Notes: generated by a model not told the origin, from the letters alone. Counted from the stretch's first letter, positions 44,601 through 53,820 are shown. The stretch is 64,000 nt of DNA from Nesterenkonia lutea (GCF_014873955.1 NZ_JADBED010000001.1:1550001-1614000); one strand, 5' to 3'. Made by a program: numbers and translations.

Positions 44601-45555
44601 GGACATTCCCCTGGTCATCGTCATCAGTGCTCATGCACGATGGCACGCGGTGGGCCAGCTCTCGGGGGCAGAGGGACTGGAACATCGACTGAGCACCGTG
44701 CTGGGCGAGGGCGCTGGACATGGAGTCAGCCTGGTCGTCTCAGGCGGGCGTGAGCTTGCCACCGGCAGACTCGGTTCTCGCATCTCTCGCAAGGTCTATC
44801 TCCCCTACGGAGTGCCGGAGGACACCCAGTACCTCTGGCCCAAGCTTCGCGCCACCGATCCGCTCCCTGGACGCGGAGTCCTCCTCGAGGCCAAGGAAGG
44901 ATCACCGGGAAGAACGGTGCAGCTGGTCAGCGACGTGGAGAGACCACGGTCGCGACGCGCCACGGGGGCACCCGCTCTCGTCCCAGACTCGGAGATGATC
45001 CGGGTGTTTTCCCTGCCCGCCTCGCTCCCCATGCCGGCTCCCGCGTCTTCGGCCGTGATCCTCGGACTGACCCAGTTCGCTCATGCGCCAGCGGTCCTGG
45101 ACGTTGACGGCTGGCAGCTCGGTCTCATCCTCGGCTCCGCGGGGACCGGCAAGACGAATGCCCTCAGAGTGCTCGCGGCGCAGACGCGCTGTCTCCTGTT
45201 TGAGAATCTCCGAACCGAGAGGCAGCCCCACAGCCCTGCGGTGGAAACCTCCGAGATACTGTTGATCGACGACGCGGACCGCCTCTCCCCGGAAGAACAC
45301 GGGCGCGTCGAATCTTGGCTCGGCGCGGGAGGCAGGGCGATCGCGACGGCGCGGCCCAGCTTAAACATCTACACCCGACTTCCCTGGTCGTACCGCGCCC
45401 GAGGGGGATCAGCGAACTTCCTGCTCAGCCCGACCACTCGATCTCAGGGTGAAGTATTCGGCGGTCAGACCCCCGTGTTCACCACCACCACCCCTGGACG
45501 CGCCGTATGGATCAGACCCGAGGGCACTCAGGTCATCCAGTGGTGGCTGCACTGA
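41602..45555 (+). CDS. FHA-FtsK/SpoIIIE multi-ATPase membrane protein, EssC-like
   Basis: A 1317-residue protein. FHA domain about 130-210 (VKLRRGLYTVGRGTPRQG, RVHASLEVTGRSTTLH), two TM helices about 243-290, then three FtsK-type ATPase modules. Module 1 is canonical (Walker A near 619, LAGTSGSGKSELLKSM; Walker B near 722, ILVIIDEFRIF). Module 2 is degenerate (GEPESGGTDAL, Lys lost, near 921). Module 3 has Walker A near 1175 (GSAGTGKTNAL) and Walker B ILLIDDADRLS. This is the order of EssC/EccC, the motor of type VII secretion. No WXG100 or other Ess gene is in the window. It is divergent from tadA. ATG 41602 follows AAGGGAG. Confidence 0.85.
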   Translation: MGTAGSEPVTCTVVHAPGSMPESLWQRLRHVAAGTHLHELRLVAEGVPTPSGAQLDRALTAWIIREHTAGAVDRPGCGTAASIGWTAFLNGVPLRDHEAESSAIHTGMTVVLHPRHPEVHRERARPSELRLCISDGPDSGRMVKLRRGLYTVGRGTPRQGTADIRINDPELGRVHASLEVTGRSTTLHRSGTPAHMLEAETTVRIGGSQLELVYGPPPPRSHTHWPIPPETVDENPPQGRHRGMMLMSLAPLAIGVVLVFVTGMWIFLLFTAASALVALAALIDATRLRRRFRRAVSAAGTRWSRRRAEALCSPGRRVRLLRARSRPGNPVASVHGRGAAVVAVGEALMDAELECAADERTSETLRHCPVRSTASISLAAGELTTVRGAHHEELCSLRWILVQLAQSFASDPPQVLVLGAGGQDHVPSGRHGGGFVNLVELRDSLTVHGTTRAGLAESLDSASMDPGSLAPVLISTMPVPRDLTAAACAAGWHVITVNPPDEPVSALIHSAGRSQSSGWELDLRRRELRRIETGVSRVLASDLRPGGLSRRTLEEHLRLGLLAQRRSQARTGLPRAFTRPLPSPLVSLGAHESLWTLIGAGPQTEETLDIVEDGPHILLAGTSGSGKSELLKSMILGWAARYAPEELNFILFDFKGGSTFHRVAELEHSLGLVTDLSQAQAERTLEAIRSELSRRERLFLDAAASDYPDYRAHRPDDPLARILVIIDEFRIFAHELPDAMDELMRLATLGRSLGLHLVLSTQRPQGVVTADIRANIGTIISLRLRSEEESRELVGTTEAAHVPRGLPGRGVIRRPGEEPVPFQGVQLQDTSAELAIRPEGDRSGPPGVSRETTPALVQALQRHLIIHGRRRTHTPLCPPLPLVLPARLEHQEVVLGLVDEPAHQVQHPLHLDVHEGQATALLGEPESGGTDALRALTRQLLLHPQEVHVYLLDGDHSLAEFRSHPRVGSWLTDENLDEVLHLLLRVQQAVQRRRATGASEDIPLVIVISAHARWHAVGQLSGAEGLEHRLSTVLGEGAGHGVSLVVSGGRELATGRLGSRISRKVYLPYGVPEDTQYLWPKLRATDPLPGRGVLLEAKEGSPGRTVQLVSDVERPRSRRATGAPALVPDSEMIRVFSLPASLPMPAPASSAVILGLTQFAHAPAVLDVDGWQLGLILGSAGTGKTNALRVLAAQTRCLLFENLRTERQPHSPAVETSEILLIDDADRLSPEEHGRVESWLGAGGRAIATARPSLNIYTRLPWSYRARGGSANFLLSPTTRSQGEVFGGQTPVFTTTTPGRAVWIRPEGTQVIQWWLH

Positions 45556-45675
45556 TGTGCGCTGCCTGCGTCGCACCACCGGCGGTTCCACCGGGTCCTT
45601 CCAGCGAGCGTCGAGACACAGGGGCTACCAATGGAACATCGCCGATCTTCATCCCGAACAAGGAGACATCTCGCC

Positions 45676-46305
45676 ATGGACTCACAGTGGAACAACTCCT
45701 CAACCCTGCTCTCGGTCGCCGCGATCTCTGCCCTCGCGCTGAGCTCCTGCGCCTCCGAGGACATGGACTCCGAGGAGGATGAGGCACAGCCCGCGGCCAC
45801 CGTCACCGAGACGGTACAGGCGGAACCCTCCGATGAACCCCCGGCGGACTCCACCGGGGAGGCCACGGCAGAGGCAGACCCCACCGAGGAGGCCACCGGC
45901 GCTCCCACCTCCGGCCAGGACGACCCGCTCTACCAGGCAGTCGACGCGGTAACCGAAGAGCACCCGGACGCCGTCGTCCTGGATATGGACGCCGATGGAA
46001 GCACCTATGAATTCACGATCTTCGAAGACAGCTCCGAATGGGAGCTGGACGTGGACGGCGAGACCTTCGAGATCTCCAACACTGAGGAGGACGACGTCGA
46101 CTCCGATGACCAGCGCATGGCTGAATCCGTGGAGATCGACTTCTCCGAGGCCCTGCAGACCGCCGAGGACGAAGGCGACGGGACCCCAGAAGGCGCGGAG
46201 CTCGATGAAGAAGACGACACAGTCGTCTGGGAGATTGAACTGGACAACGACACCGACGTCCACGTGGACGTGGCCACAGGCGAGGTGGTCCGCGTGGATG
46301 ACTGA
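45676..46305 (+). CDS. acidic PepSY-like lipoprotein
   Basis: The 209-residue protein has a signal peptide with a lipobox (LALSSC near residue 24), a disordered acidic segment, and two PepSY-type repeats (AVDAVTEEHPDAVVLDMDAD, TYEFTIFEDSSEWELDVDGE; later DFSEALQTAEDEGD, VVWEIELDNDTDVHVDVATG). PepSY domains are often protease inhibitors or sensors at the cell surface. AGGAGA precedes ATG 45676. It follows the EssC-like gene by 120 bp with no evident terminator. Confidence 0.78.
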   Translation: MDSQWNNSSTLLSVAAISALALSSCASEDMDSEEDEAQPAATVTETVQAEPSDEPPADSTGEATAEADPTEEATGAPTSGQDDPLYQAVDAVTEEHPDAVVLDMDADGSTYEFTIFEDSSEWELDVDGETFEISNTEEDDVDSDDQRMAESVEIDFSEALQTAEDEGDGTPEGAELDEEDDTVVWEIELDNDTDVHVDVATGEVVRVDD

Positions 46306-46358
46306 CATAGAATGGGCTGAGCACGAATCAGCATTCTAGGCAGGGAACAGGTGGCGCC

Positions 46359-46871
46359 TTGACGGCGAGCAGCAGCGGTACCGCGACCGGACAGGATCAG
46401 CGAGGCCGCCAGGATCTGACGGGGCACTCGCCCAAGGCCCAGGCGTGGCGCGCGTTCTTCGAGACCTCGGCCATCATCAGTGACCGGATGGAGAAGCGAC
46501 TGCACTCCAGCACAGGTCTGAGGCTCAGCGACTACAACCTGATGCTGCTGCTCGCCGAGGCCGACTGTGACCAGCTGCGCATGGGTGAGCTAGCTGAAGG
46601 CATGGTCTTCTCTCCATCCCGGCTCTCCTACCAGGTCAAGTCGCTGGAGAAGCGTGGCATGATCACCCGGTTCGCTGACCCCGAAGACCGGCGCGGGATG
46701 ACCGCGAAGCTCACCGAGGAGGGTCGGCGGGTCTTTGAACAGGCCTCGCGGCTGCACGGTCAGCACATCAAGCAGCTCTTCCACCCCGCCCTGGATGACG
46801 CTGAAGCACGCACCCTCAAACTCATCTGCGACCAGATCAAAGCCACGGCCACCGCGGAGGACCAGGCTTAG
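46359..46871 (+). CDS. MarR-family transcriptional regulator
   Basis: A 170-residue winged-helix protein: HSSTGLRLSDYNLMLLLAEA, MGELAEGMVFSPSRLSYQVK, the wing FADPEDRRGMTAKLTEEGRR, and a terminal dimer helix. The start is TTG 46359, about 50 nt after the lipoprotein gene. Ligand and targets are unknown; the upstream lipoprotein gene is a possible target. Confidence 0.88.
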   Translation: MTASSSGTATGQDQRGRQDLTGHSPKAQAWRAFFETSAIISDRMEKRLHSSTGLRLSDYNLMLLLAEADCDQLRMGELAEGMVFSPSRLSYQVKSLEKRGMITRFADPEDRRGMTAKLTEEGRRVFEQASRLHGQHIKQLFHPALDDAEARTLKLICDQIKATATAEDQA

Positions 46872-46885
46872 CGGAACACCTCAGG

Positions 46886-47851
46886 TCAGCGGACCAGCTT
46901 CACCTGAACCGAATCGGCACGCTCGCGCAGCAGCTGAACATCGGCCAGTGCCGCCTGCACACTTGCCAGCGCAAGCCGGGCATCGACGTCATCGGCCCCG
47001 GGAACCAGCACCACGCCGATGCTCAGCTCAGGGCCACTTCCCCCGCCGAGCACCGAGCGGCCATCCGCTGTAACAGAACTGACGCCGTCGCCGGGCTGGA
47101 CCTGCAGCTGGGCCACCCCGGGGCACAGATCCAGGATCCCGCCGAGGGCCTCCGCCAGTTCGGGGTCCTGATAGGAGGGCAGCCAGCGGGCGGCCTGGGC
47201 CAGCGCCTGGACGGCCGGCCTGCGCAGCACGAAAGTGAAGTCGGCGCCCGGGTCCAGGACCGCAAGTTCAGCACCCTCAGCCAGTGCGGCCAGCATGACG
47301 CGTTCGGACTCGGCGGCCACGGGCCGCGCCTGCCCATGCCACGCGGTGAGCGCGTCCACGGAGGTGAACACCGGCATGGTCTGGCGTCCGTCGCGGCTGG
47401 TGATGCTGATCAGCGTGATGTCGGCCTGCTTGTCCCCCACCGGGGCGCTGCTCTGACCCGCGTGGGGGTCAGACGGAGAAGCCTCAGCTTCTTCGGCCAG
47501 CTCGGCGAGCACCGGGACGAAGAGTCGCTGCCCAGCCAGGGCATTGACGAAACCGGCCTCGTCCAGCTCTCCGGCGAGCAGCCGTTCACGGGCTTCGAGG
47601 ACCGCCGGGGAAGCTCGGCCGTCGTCGCCGTCGAAGGTGTGCAGCGGATTGCCCGCGCCGGAGAGGTCACGATCCTCCCAGGCCACGCCCGCGGAATCCG
47701 CGGGGCGGCCCTGGTCATCGCGAGCCTGACGCTGCAGCAGGGCGGCGATATGACCCGGCAGATCCTTGCCCGAGTCGGCCCGGGAGTCTGCTTCAGAGTT
47801 GCCGACGGGGCTTCCTCCGGAGTCTCTGCTGAGGGGGTCTTCCTGGCTCAT
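46886..47851 (-). CDS. SseB family protein
   Basis: The 321-residue protein has a disordered N-terminal 70 residues, then an SseB-like domain ([53 protein letters not shown]) and a C-terminal part with [20 protein letters not shown]. SseB N-domain proteins follow hisA/priA in many Micrococcales, but their role is not established. It overlaps priA by 4 bp. Confidence 0.8.
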   Translation of the reverse strand: MSQEDPLSRDSGGSPVGNSEADSRADSGKDLPGHIAALLQRQARDDQGRPADSAGVAWEDRDLSGAGNPLHTFDGDDGRASPAVLEARERLLAGELDEAGFVNALAGQRLFVPVLAELAEEAEASPSDPHAGQSSAPVGDKQADITLISITSRDGRQTMPVFTSVDALTAWHGQARPVAAESERVMLAALAEGAELAVLDPGADFTFVLRRPAVQALAQAARWLPSYQDPELAEALGGILDLCPGVAQLQVQPGDGVSSVTADGRSVLGGGSGPELSIGVVLVPGADDVDARLALASVQAALADVQLLRERADSVQVKLVR

Positions 47852-48606
47852 GCGGAGGCTGCGGCCACCTTCAGCGCATCGGGGAACGCGAACTTTCCGG
47901 CGTAGAGCGCCTTGCCCATGATGGCGCCCTCCACGCCGAGGGAGACCATCTTGGCCAGTGCCTCGATGTCGTCCAGGGAGGAGATGCCGCCGGAGGCGAC
48001 CACGGGCTTCTTGGTCTTGGCGCAGACCTGGGCGAGCAGCTCGGTGTTGGGGCCGCGCAGGGTGCCGTCCTTGGTGACATCGGTGACCACATAGCGCGGG
48101 CAGCCGGCGTCCTCCAGGCGCTGCAGGACCTCCCAGATGTTGCCGCCCTCGCGGGTCCAGCCGCGCGCGGCGAGGGTCTCGCCGCGCACATCCAGGCCCA
48201 CGGCGATCGCGTCACCGTGGCGCTCGATCGCCCGGGCGGTCCATTCCGGGTCCTCCAGGGCGGCGGTGCCCAGGTTCACCCGCGTGGCGCCGAGCTCCAG
48301 GGCGCGGTCCAGGGACTCGTCGTCGCGGATGCCGCCGGAGAGTTCGATCTTCACGCCGAGCTCCTTGACCACGCGGGCCATGATGTCGCGGTTGTCGCCG
48401 CGGCCGAAGGCGGCGTCGAGGTCCACCAGGTGGATCCATTCGGCGCCCTGCTGCTGCCAGTTCAGTGCGGCTTCCAGCGGGTCGCCGTAGCCGGTCTCTG
48501 ATCCGGCCTCTCCCTGCACCAGGCGGACGGCCTGACCGTCGGCCACGTCGACGGCGGGCAGGAGCTCCAGCGCGGGAACGGTGGAGGAGGCGGGAGCGTC
48601 AGTCAT
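47848..48606 (-). CDS. priA: phosphoribosyl isomerase PriA (HisA/TrpF bifunctional)
   Basis: A 252-residue TIM barrel: [20 protein letters not shown], the substrate loop [78 protein letters not shown]. The Arg and Trp residues of the flexible loop and the lack of a separate trpF in many actinobacteria support dual use in His and Trp synthesis. Trp activity is family knowledge and was not tested here. Confidence 0.92.
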   Translation of the reverse strand: MTDAPASSTVPALELLPAVDVADGQAVRLVQGEAGSETGYGDPLEAALNWQQQGAEWIHLVDLDAAFGRGDNRDIMARVVKELGVKIELSGGIRDDESLDRALELGATRVNLGTAALEDPEWTARAIERHGDAIAVGLDVRGETLAARGWTREGGNIWEVLQRLEDAGCPRYVVTDVTKDGTLRGPNTELLAQVCAKTKKPVVASGGISSLDDIEALAKMVSLGVEGAIMGKALYAGKFAFPDALKVAAASA

Positions 48607-48686
48607 GGATCTTCTTTCGGCTGATGGGTCAGGTGGTCAGGAGGTCCGGTGCAGGGCGCGTCCGTGCCGGTGCGCGCCGAAGACGG

Positions 48687-49328
48687 TCAGAGGCTGAGGA
48701 TCCAGTTGCGCAGCAGCTGCATCCCGGCGTCGCCGGACTTCTCGGGGTGGAACTGGGTGGCCGCGAGCGGCCCGTTCTCCACGGCGGCGATGAAGTCCGT
48801 GCCGTGGTGGCTCCAGGTCACCTTCGGCGGGTTCATCGATTCGATGCTCTGGTCGAAGTCCCAGGACTGCACGGCGTAGGAGTGCACGAAGTAGAAGCGT
48901 TCATCCTTCAGTCCCTCGAAGAGCACGCTGTCTTGCGGAGGGCGCACGGTGTTCCAGCCCATGTGTGGGACCACAGCGTCCTCGGGCAGGGCGGTGACCT
49001 CTCCAGGCCACTCCCCCAGGCCGTCTGCGGGGATGCCGTGCTCCACGCCGCGTTCGAACATGACCTGGTGTCCCACGCAGATCCCGAGCACAGGACGCGA
49101 GCCGGCGATCCGGCGCCCGATCCAGCGGGGACCGTCGATCTCGCGCAGGGCCGACATCACTGCGGCGAAGGCGCCCACGCCGGGCACCACGAGTCCGGAC
49201 GCGTTGAGCACGGCATCGGTGTCGCGGGTCAGCGTCACATCCGCGCCGGCGCGCTCGAGCGCTCGGACCGCCGAGTGGATGTTGCCCGAGCCGTAGTCCA
49301 GGACGACGACGTCTGGCCTGCCGCTCAC
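48687..49328 (-). CDS. hisH: imidazole glycerol phosphate synthase subunit HisH
   Basis: A 213-residue class I glutamine amidotransferase that supplies NH3 to HisF. The nucleophile Cys is in [20 protein letters not shown], the His/Glu pair in [15 protein letters not shown], and the N-terminal [20 protein letters not shown] is typical. It overlaps hisB by 4 bp; GTG start at 49328. The gap of 80 bp to priA is the largest inside this operon. hisF is not in the window. Confidence 0.94.
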   Translation of the reverse strand: MSGRPDVVVLDYGSGNIHSAVRALERAGADVTLTRDTDAVLNASGLVVPGVGAFAAVMSALREIDGPRWIGRRIAGSRPVLGICVGHQVMFERGVEHGIPADGLGEWPGEVTALPEDAVVPHMGWNTVRPPQDSVLFEGLKDERFYFVHSYAVQSWDFDQSIESMNPPKVTWSHHGTDFIAAVENGPLAATQFHPEKSGDAGMQLLRNWILSL

Positions 49329-49942
49329 AGGGCACCTTTGGTGGAGGGGATCTCGTCGGTGCGCGGGTCGGACTCCACGGCCTGGCGCAGGGCACGGGCG
49401 AAGGCCTTGAACTGGGCCTCCACGATGTGGTGCGGGTCGCGACCGCCGAGCAGGGTCATGTGCAGGCAGATCCCGGAGTGGTAGGTGATCGCCTCGAAGA
49501 CGTGCCGGGTCATGGAGCCGGTGAAGTGTCCCCCGATCAGGTGATACTGCTGGCCCTCGGGCTCGCCGGAGTGCACCAGGTAGGGACGACCGGAGACGTC
49601 GACCACCGCCTGTGCCAGCGCCTCGTCCAGCGGGATGGTGGCATCGCCGAAACGGCGAATGCCTCGCTTGTCCCCCAGCGCGGCGCGAAGCACCTCGCCC
49701 AGGACGATGGCGGTGTCCTCCACCGTGTGGTGCACATCGATGTGCGTGTCCCCGGAGGCTTCGACGTCCAGGTCGATCAAGGAGTGCTTGGACAGCGCGG
49801 TGAGCATGTGGTCATAGAACGGCACGCCGGTGTTGATCGTGGAGGCTCCAGTGCCGTCCAGATCCATCCGGACCTTGACGCTGGACTCGCTGGTGACACG
49901 TTCCATCTGGGCGATGCGCCCGGAGATCAGTTCTGCTCCCAT
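49325..49942 (-). CDS. hisB: imidazoleglycerol-phosphate dehydratase
   Basis: The 205-residue Mn2+-dependent dehydratase has the metal motifs [60 protein letters not shown] and [20 protein letters not shown]. It is a single-domain (non-phosphatase) HisB, so a separate phosphatase is required; hisN at 13714 fits. Confidence 0.96.
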   Translation of the reverse strand: MGAELISGRIAQMERVTSESSVKVRMDLDGTGASTINTGVPFYDHMLTALSKHSLIDLDVEASGDTHIDVHHTVEDTAIVLGEVLRAALGDKRGIRRFGDATIPLDEALAQAVVDVSGRPYLVHSGEPEGQQYHLIGGHFTGSMTRHVFEAITYHSGICLHMTLLGGRDPHHIVEAQFKAFARALRQAVESDPRTDEIPSTKGAL

Positions 49943-49981
49943 AGCTCCTGCTCGGTGGTGGGGGTACGCCGACGTCCTATT

Positions 49982-51121
49982 CTACGCGGTGGCGCTGGAG
50001 GTGAAGCGCTGCAGCGAGGCGAGGAACTCGGTGGTCTCCTCCTCGGTGCCCGCAGTGACCCGCAGGTGCCCGGGGATGCCGACGTCGCGGATGAGGATGC
50101 CCTCGTCGAGCAGGTGCTGCCAGGCCGCCTTCTCATCGGTGAGTCCGCCGAAGAACACAAAGTTCGCATCGGAGGGGGCCGGGCGCAGACCCATCTGCTC
50201 CAAGGCGGTGACGATGCGGTCGCGCTGTGCCTTGATCCGCTCCACATTGGCCATCAGGGTCGACGAATGGTCCAGCGCCGCGACGGCGGTCGCCTGAGTG
50301 ACCGCAGAGAGGTGATAGGGCAGGCGGACCAGTCGCATCGCGTCGGTGACCTCAGGGGCGGCGGCGAGGTAGCCCAGCCGTCCTCCCGCCAGCGCGAAGG
50401 CCTTGCTCATGGTCCGCGAGACGATGAGCCGCTCCCGTCCGGGCAGCAGGGCCAGGGCGGATCCTGTGCCGGTCTGGCGGAACTCCCCATAGGCCTCGTC
50501 CACCACGACCATGGTCTGAGAGTCTTCCCCCGCCGCATAGGCGGCCTCCACGGTCTCCAAGGTCAGCGCCGTGCCGGTGGGATTGTTCGGCGAGCAGAGG
50601 ATGACGACGTTCGGGCGGTGCTCACGGATCTGGGCGGCCACGTCGTCAGGAGTCTGGATGAAGTCGGCGGCGCGCGTGCCGGGGGTGTATTCGCTGTAGG
50701 TGCCCCGGGCGTAGAGCGGGTACATCGAATAGGTCGGAGGAAAGGCCAGGACCGAACGGCCCGGACCGGCGAAGGCCTGCAGGATGTGCTGCATGATCTC
50801 GTTGGAGCCGTTGGCGGCCCAGATGTGCTCTGCCGTCAGCTCGGCGGGTTCGCCCTCGGAGGCCAGATCCCGGTTCAGGTAGTCGGCGAGCTTGTCTCGC
50901 AGCGTGGAGAACTCACGGTCTGGGTACCTGTTGAGCACGGCTGCGGCGGCACGGACCTCTTTGGCGATGGCATCGACAACATCTTCAGGAACGTCATAGG
51001 TGGTCTCGTTGACGTTGAGCATGGCCTTCACGGCGAGCTGCGGAGCTCCGTAGGGCTCTTGGCCCCTGAGCTCCTCACGCAGCGGGAGGCGGGACAGGTT
51101 CCTGGACGCGGATGAAGTCAC
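49982..51121 (-). CDS. hisC: histidinol-phosphate aminotransferase
   Basis: A 379-residue PLP enzyme, class I/II fold: LNVNETTYDVPEDVVDAIAK, AANGSNEIMQHILQAFAGPG, NVVILCSPNNPTGTALTLET, VVVDEAYGEF, and the PLP lysine in VSRTMSKAFALAGGRLGYL. Start GTG 51121. It is the first his gene here; hisD is not adjacent, unlike in many relatives where hisD precedes hisC. Confidence 0.95.
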   Translation of the reverse strand: MTSSASRNLSRLPLREELRGQEPYGAPQLAVKAMLNVNETTYDVPEDVVDAIAKEVRAAAAVLNRYPDREFSTLRDKLADYLNRDLASEGEPAELTAEHIWAANGSNEIMQHILQAFAGPGRSVLAFPPTYSMYPLYARGTYSEYTPGTRAADFIQTPDDVAAQIREHRPNVVILCSPNNPTGTALTLETVEAAYAAGEDSQTMVVVDEAYGEFRQTGTGSALALLPGRERLIVSRTMSKAFALAGGRLGYLAAAPEVTDAMRLVRLPYHLSAVTQATAVAALDHSSTLMANVERIKAQRDRIVTALEQMGLRPAPSDANFVFFGGLTDEKAAWQHLLDEGILIRDVGIPGHLRVTAGTEEETTEFLASLQRFTSSATA

Positions 51122-51159
51122 CGCTACATTCTAGTCACGCCCCGGCGGGTGCTCGGTGG

Positions 51160-51552
51160 TCAGTCGACCGGGACGAAGAGCTCCTGGCCGGGTTCCAGCT
51201 GTGAGGAGTCCAGGTCATTGAGCTCAGCGATCTGCCCGATCAGCACCTGGGTGCGCTCCTCGGAGTCCACGGCGTTGGCCACGCTCCAGAGCGTGTCCCC
51301 GGCCCCGACGGTGACGACCTGGGCCTCGACGCCGGGCGCCGCGCCCGAGGAGGCCTGCGCCTGGTTCATCAGGGACGTCGCCAGCATCAGCGCTCCCAGC
51401 AGCAGGAAGGCCAGGGCGGCGAGGGTGGGGAGACCGAGGAGCAGGAAGCGTCCGCGACGGGTCAGGTGCAGGGCGGAGCCTTCTGCGGAGGGTGAGGCGG
51501 AGGCACGGGGTGCGGGGACACGAGGTGCGAGTGCAAGGTGTGCAGTATGCAT
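51160..51552 (-). CDS. LysM-domain membrane protein, probable SOS-induced division inhibitor (Rv2719c/DivS position)
   Basis: The 130-residue protein has a disordered head, one TM helix (LLLGLPTLAALAFLLLGALM, about residues 37-60) and a C-terminal LysM motif (VTVGAGDTLWSVANAVDSEE ... LDSSQLEPGQELFVPVD). It is divergent from lexA with a LexA-like box 18 nt before its ATG. Mycobacterial Rv2719c (ChiZ) and corynebacterial DivS sit at the same place and stop division after DNA damage. The same role is inferred from position, topology and operator; no separate catalytic domain is visible. Confidence 0.8.
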   Translation of the reverse strand: MHTAHLALAPRVPAPRASASPSAEGSALHLTRRGRFLLLGLPTLAALAFLLLGALMLATSLMNQAQASSGAAPGVEAQVVTVGAGDTLWSVANAVDSEERTQVLIGQIAELNDLDSSQLEPGQELFVPVD

Positions 51553-51569
51553 GGGGAAGAACCTTTCAT

Positions 51570-51585
51570 TCGAACGTGTGTTCTA
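51570..51585. promoter_or_regulatory. LexA (SOS) box for the LysM gene
   Basis: TCGAACGTGTGTTCTA matches the actinobacterial SOS dyad TCGAAC-N4-GTTCGA with one mismatch (final GA to TA). It lies just upstream of the LysM gene and 170 bp from lexA. Confidence 0.75.
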
Positions 51586-51673
51586 TTTCTAGCACATACT
51601 TTCGAAGCTTGGCCAGACTCGCCGCGGAATCAATGGAATATCTCTACGGTTTCGCGTAACCTGAGCGCCAAGT

Positions 51674-51689
51674 TCGAAGTGATCTTCGA
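51674..51689. promoter_or_regulatory. LexA-like dyad upstream of lexA
   Basis: TCGAAGTGATCTTCGA is a perfect palindrome with the SOS-box arms but G/C swapped at the inner position (TCGAAG/CTTCGA). It lies 70 bp before the lexA ATG and is probably the autoregulatory operator, weaker than the consensus. Confidence 0.55.
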
Positions 51690-51758
51690 TCCGAATCTCA
51701 CCGTGAACAGTCCATCAGCAGGGTCTGACATGGATGGTGACGCAACCAGGAGGCACCA

Positions 51759-52478
51759 ATGGCGCAAGAGACCAAGGGCACATCCACGGCGCCGCGGCTG
51801 ACGGATCGGCAGCGCCAGATCGTCGACGTCATCCAGGAGTCCCTCGCGGAGCGGAGCTACCCGCCCTCGATGCGGGAGATCGGTGATGCCTGTGGGCTGG
51901 CGTCGCTGTCCTCGGTGACCCACCAGCTGGCCCGCCTGCAGGAGCTCGGCTACATCATGCGGGTGCCCGGCAGGCCGCGTGCGATGGAGGTGCTGCGAGA
52001 CTCGGCGGGGAGGCTGCTGCTGGATGAACCTGCTGTGGAGCCGGGCTCCGCTGACCGCGACTCGGTCATCGACCTGCAGGGTTATCGGACGCAGTCAGAC
52101 AGCCGCATCTCGGAGATCCCCGTGGTCGGCCAGATCGCGGCGGGTGGACCGATCCTCGCGGACCAGCAGGTCGAGGACATCATGCCGCTGCCCCGGCAGC
52201 TCACCGGCGAGGGCGAGCTCTTCATGCTTCAGGTGCGGGGCGATTCCATGATCGAGGCCGGGATCTTCGAGGGCGACTGGGTCGTGGTGCGGCGCCAGAG
52301 CACGGCGGAGAACGGTGACATCGTCGCCGCTCTGCTCGAGGACGAGGCCACGGTGAAGACCCTGAAGCGCCGTGACGGCCACGTCTGGCTGCTTCCGCAG
52401 AACCGGCAGTATGAGCCGATTCTCGGCGATGAGTCCACGATCATGGGCAAGGTCGTCACCGTGCTGCGCAGCCTCTGA
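51759..52478 (+). CDS. lexA: SOS repressor LexA
   Basis: A 239-residue protein: N-terminal winged helix ([40 protein letters not shown]), cleavage site Ala-Gly in [11 protein letters not shown], catalytic Ser in [14 protein letters not shown] and Lys in [19 protein letters not shown] precedes ATG 51759. It represses SOS genes until RecA filaments (recA begins at the right edge of the window) trigger self-cleavage. Confidence 0.96.
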   Translation: MAQETKGTSTAPRLTDRQRQIVDVIQESLAERSYPPSMREIGDACGLASLSSVTHQLARLQELGYIMRVPGRPRAMEVLRDSAGRLLLDEPAVEPGSADRDSVIDLQGYRTQSDSRISEIPVVGQIAAGGPILADQQVEDIMPLPRQLTGEGELFMLQVRGDSMIEAGIFEGDWVVVRRQSTAENGDIVAALLEDEATVKTLKRRDGHVWLLPQNRQYEPILGDESTIMGKVVTVLRSL

Positions 52479-52493
52479 ACCGGCTGAGCACTG

Positions 52494-53780
52494 CTAGTCC
52501 CTGCGGGGCACCACAGCAGGGTCCTCGCCGGTGGGTGAGGGCGGCTCATCACGGAGCTCGCGCTTGGTCATGACCTCCAGGACCCGCGACCACCGGTCCT
52601 CAACTGTCTCCTCACTGAGTTCCACAGCGGGCGGAATGTTCCCCTCGGCCAGGTCCCGCAGCGGCCAGATCCCCCGGTGCGGCTCATCATCAGTCGGGCC
52701 CCGATCCACGGTGACCGGCAGCCATTCCATGGCGGTGACCGCAGCGCCGTCGTCGTCGACCCCCACGGTCGCGTAGACCACTGTCCCGCTGGCAGTTTCG
52801 GCGATGCAGCAGGCCTCGTCCTGATTGGAGAGGAAGTTGCCCATGGACCAGGCCACCCACATGCCCTCGCCCGTCGGACCTCCCTCGAGGTTCTCCACGG
52901 GCTGGGGAGTGTGGGAGTGGCTGCCGAACACCGCGTCGATCTCGCCGCCGGCAGCCAGCTGCTCGCCGTAGGTGCGCTGCTCCTCCGTGGGCTGGTGGAG
53001 ATACTCCCCGCCCCAGTGGACAGAGGCGACGACGACGTCGGCGCCGTCCTCACGCGCCTGGGCCGCCTGCTCGGTGAGGCCCTCGGCAGTGACATCGGCG
53101 ACCCGCCAGGGCTCGTCCTCCGGAGGCGGGTGTGCCTGATTGTGGATCCTGGTGGTGGCCACATGCGCCACGGTCACCTCTCGTCCGCCGCGCTCGAGGG
53201 TGTACAGCTGGGGCTGGGCGGCTTCTGCTTCGATGCGGGCCGTCCCCGCGTGTCCCAGGCCGGCCTCGTCGAGGACGTCGAGCGTGCGCTCCTGCCCGGC
53301 CGCTCCCTGGTCGAAGGAATGATTGTTGGCCGTGGAGCAGCCGTCGAAGCCCACGGAGGCGAGATCTGCGGGGAGCTCCGGCGGGGCGGCGAAGACCGGA
53401 TACCCGACCGGCTCCACACCGTCCGGAGCGATCGGTGACTCCAGTCCACACAGAGCAAGATCAGCGCCGCTGATGAGATCCTCGACTCCGGCCATCAGCG
53501 GCGCGAACGTGTAGTCCTCGTCCTCGGCCAGCGCGGCCGCCTCGTCGATGACATTGTCGTGGACGAGCACATCCCCCGTGCCGGCGATGGTGAACTCATC
53601 CGCCTGGGGTTCTCGGGTCTCCGCCTGGTCGGTCTCACCGGTCTCGGCCCCACCGGCCCCGTCATGACCACCACTGTCATCACCAGCGCCGTCACCGCAG
53701 CCGGACAGGACGAGCGCGGCGGCCAGCCCCACGAGGAGAGCGAGGGATCCTGAGCCTGAGGTGCCTCTCGGTGTGGACAT
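52494..53780 (-). CDS. CapA family lipoprotein (metallophosphatase-like)
   Basis: The 428-residue protein has a signal peptide with lipobox (LVLSGC near residue 28), an acidic linker, then the PGA_cap fold: IAGTGDVLVHDNVIDEAAA, LALCGLESPIA, DGCSTANNHSFDQGAAGQER, VVVASVHWGGEYLHQPTEEQ, DAVFGSHSHTPQPVE, WSMGNFLSNQDEA. The D/H/N residues of a calcineurin-like metal site are kept. CapA proteins act at the cell surface; a capsule role is only by name. ATG 53780 is used because MSTPRGTSGSGS starts a normal signal peptide. Confidence 0.86.
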   Translation of the reverse strand: MSTPRGTSGSGSLALLVGLAAALVLSGCGDGAGDDSGGHDGAGGAETGETDQAETREPQADEFTIAGTGDVLVHDNVIDEAAALAEDEDYTFAPLMAGVEDLISGADLALCGLESPIAPDGVEPVGYPVFAAPPELPADLASVGFDGCSTANNHSFDQGAAGQERTLDVLDEAGLGHAGTARIEAEAAQPQLYTLERGGREVTVAHVATTRIHNQAHPPPEDEPWRVADVTAEGLTEQAAQAREDGADVVVASVHWGGEYLHQPTEEQRTYGEQLAAGGEIDAVFGSHSHTPQPVENLEGGPTGEGMWVAWSMGNFLSNQDEACCIAETASGTVVYATVGVDDDGAAVTAMEWLPVTVDRGPTDDEPHRGIWPLRDLAEGNIPPAVELSEETVEDRWSRVLEVMTKRELRDEPPSPTGEDPAVVPRRD

Positions 53781-53784
53781 CACC

Positions 53785-53814
53785 TTCAAGGCTACCGCGA
53801 CCACCCACTACGCT
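53785..53814 (+). promoter_or_regulatory. candidate promoter of the VanY-like gene, leaderless
   Basis: TTCAAG (53785-53790), 18-nt spacer, TACGCT (53809-53814), then 6 nt to the ATG. It lies within the 40-bp gap between two divergent genes. Confidence 0.45.
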
Positions 53815-53820
53815 GGGGTG

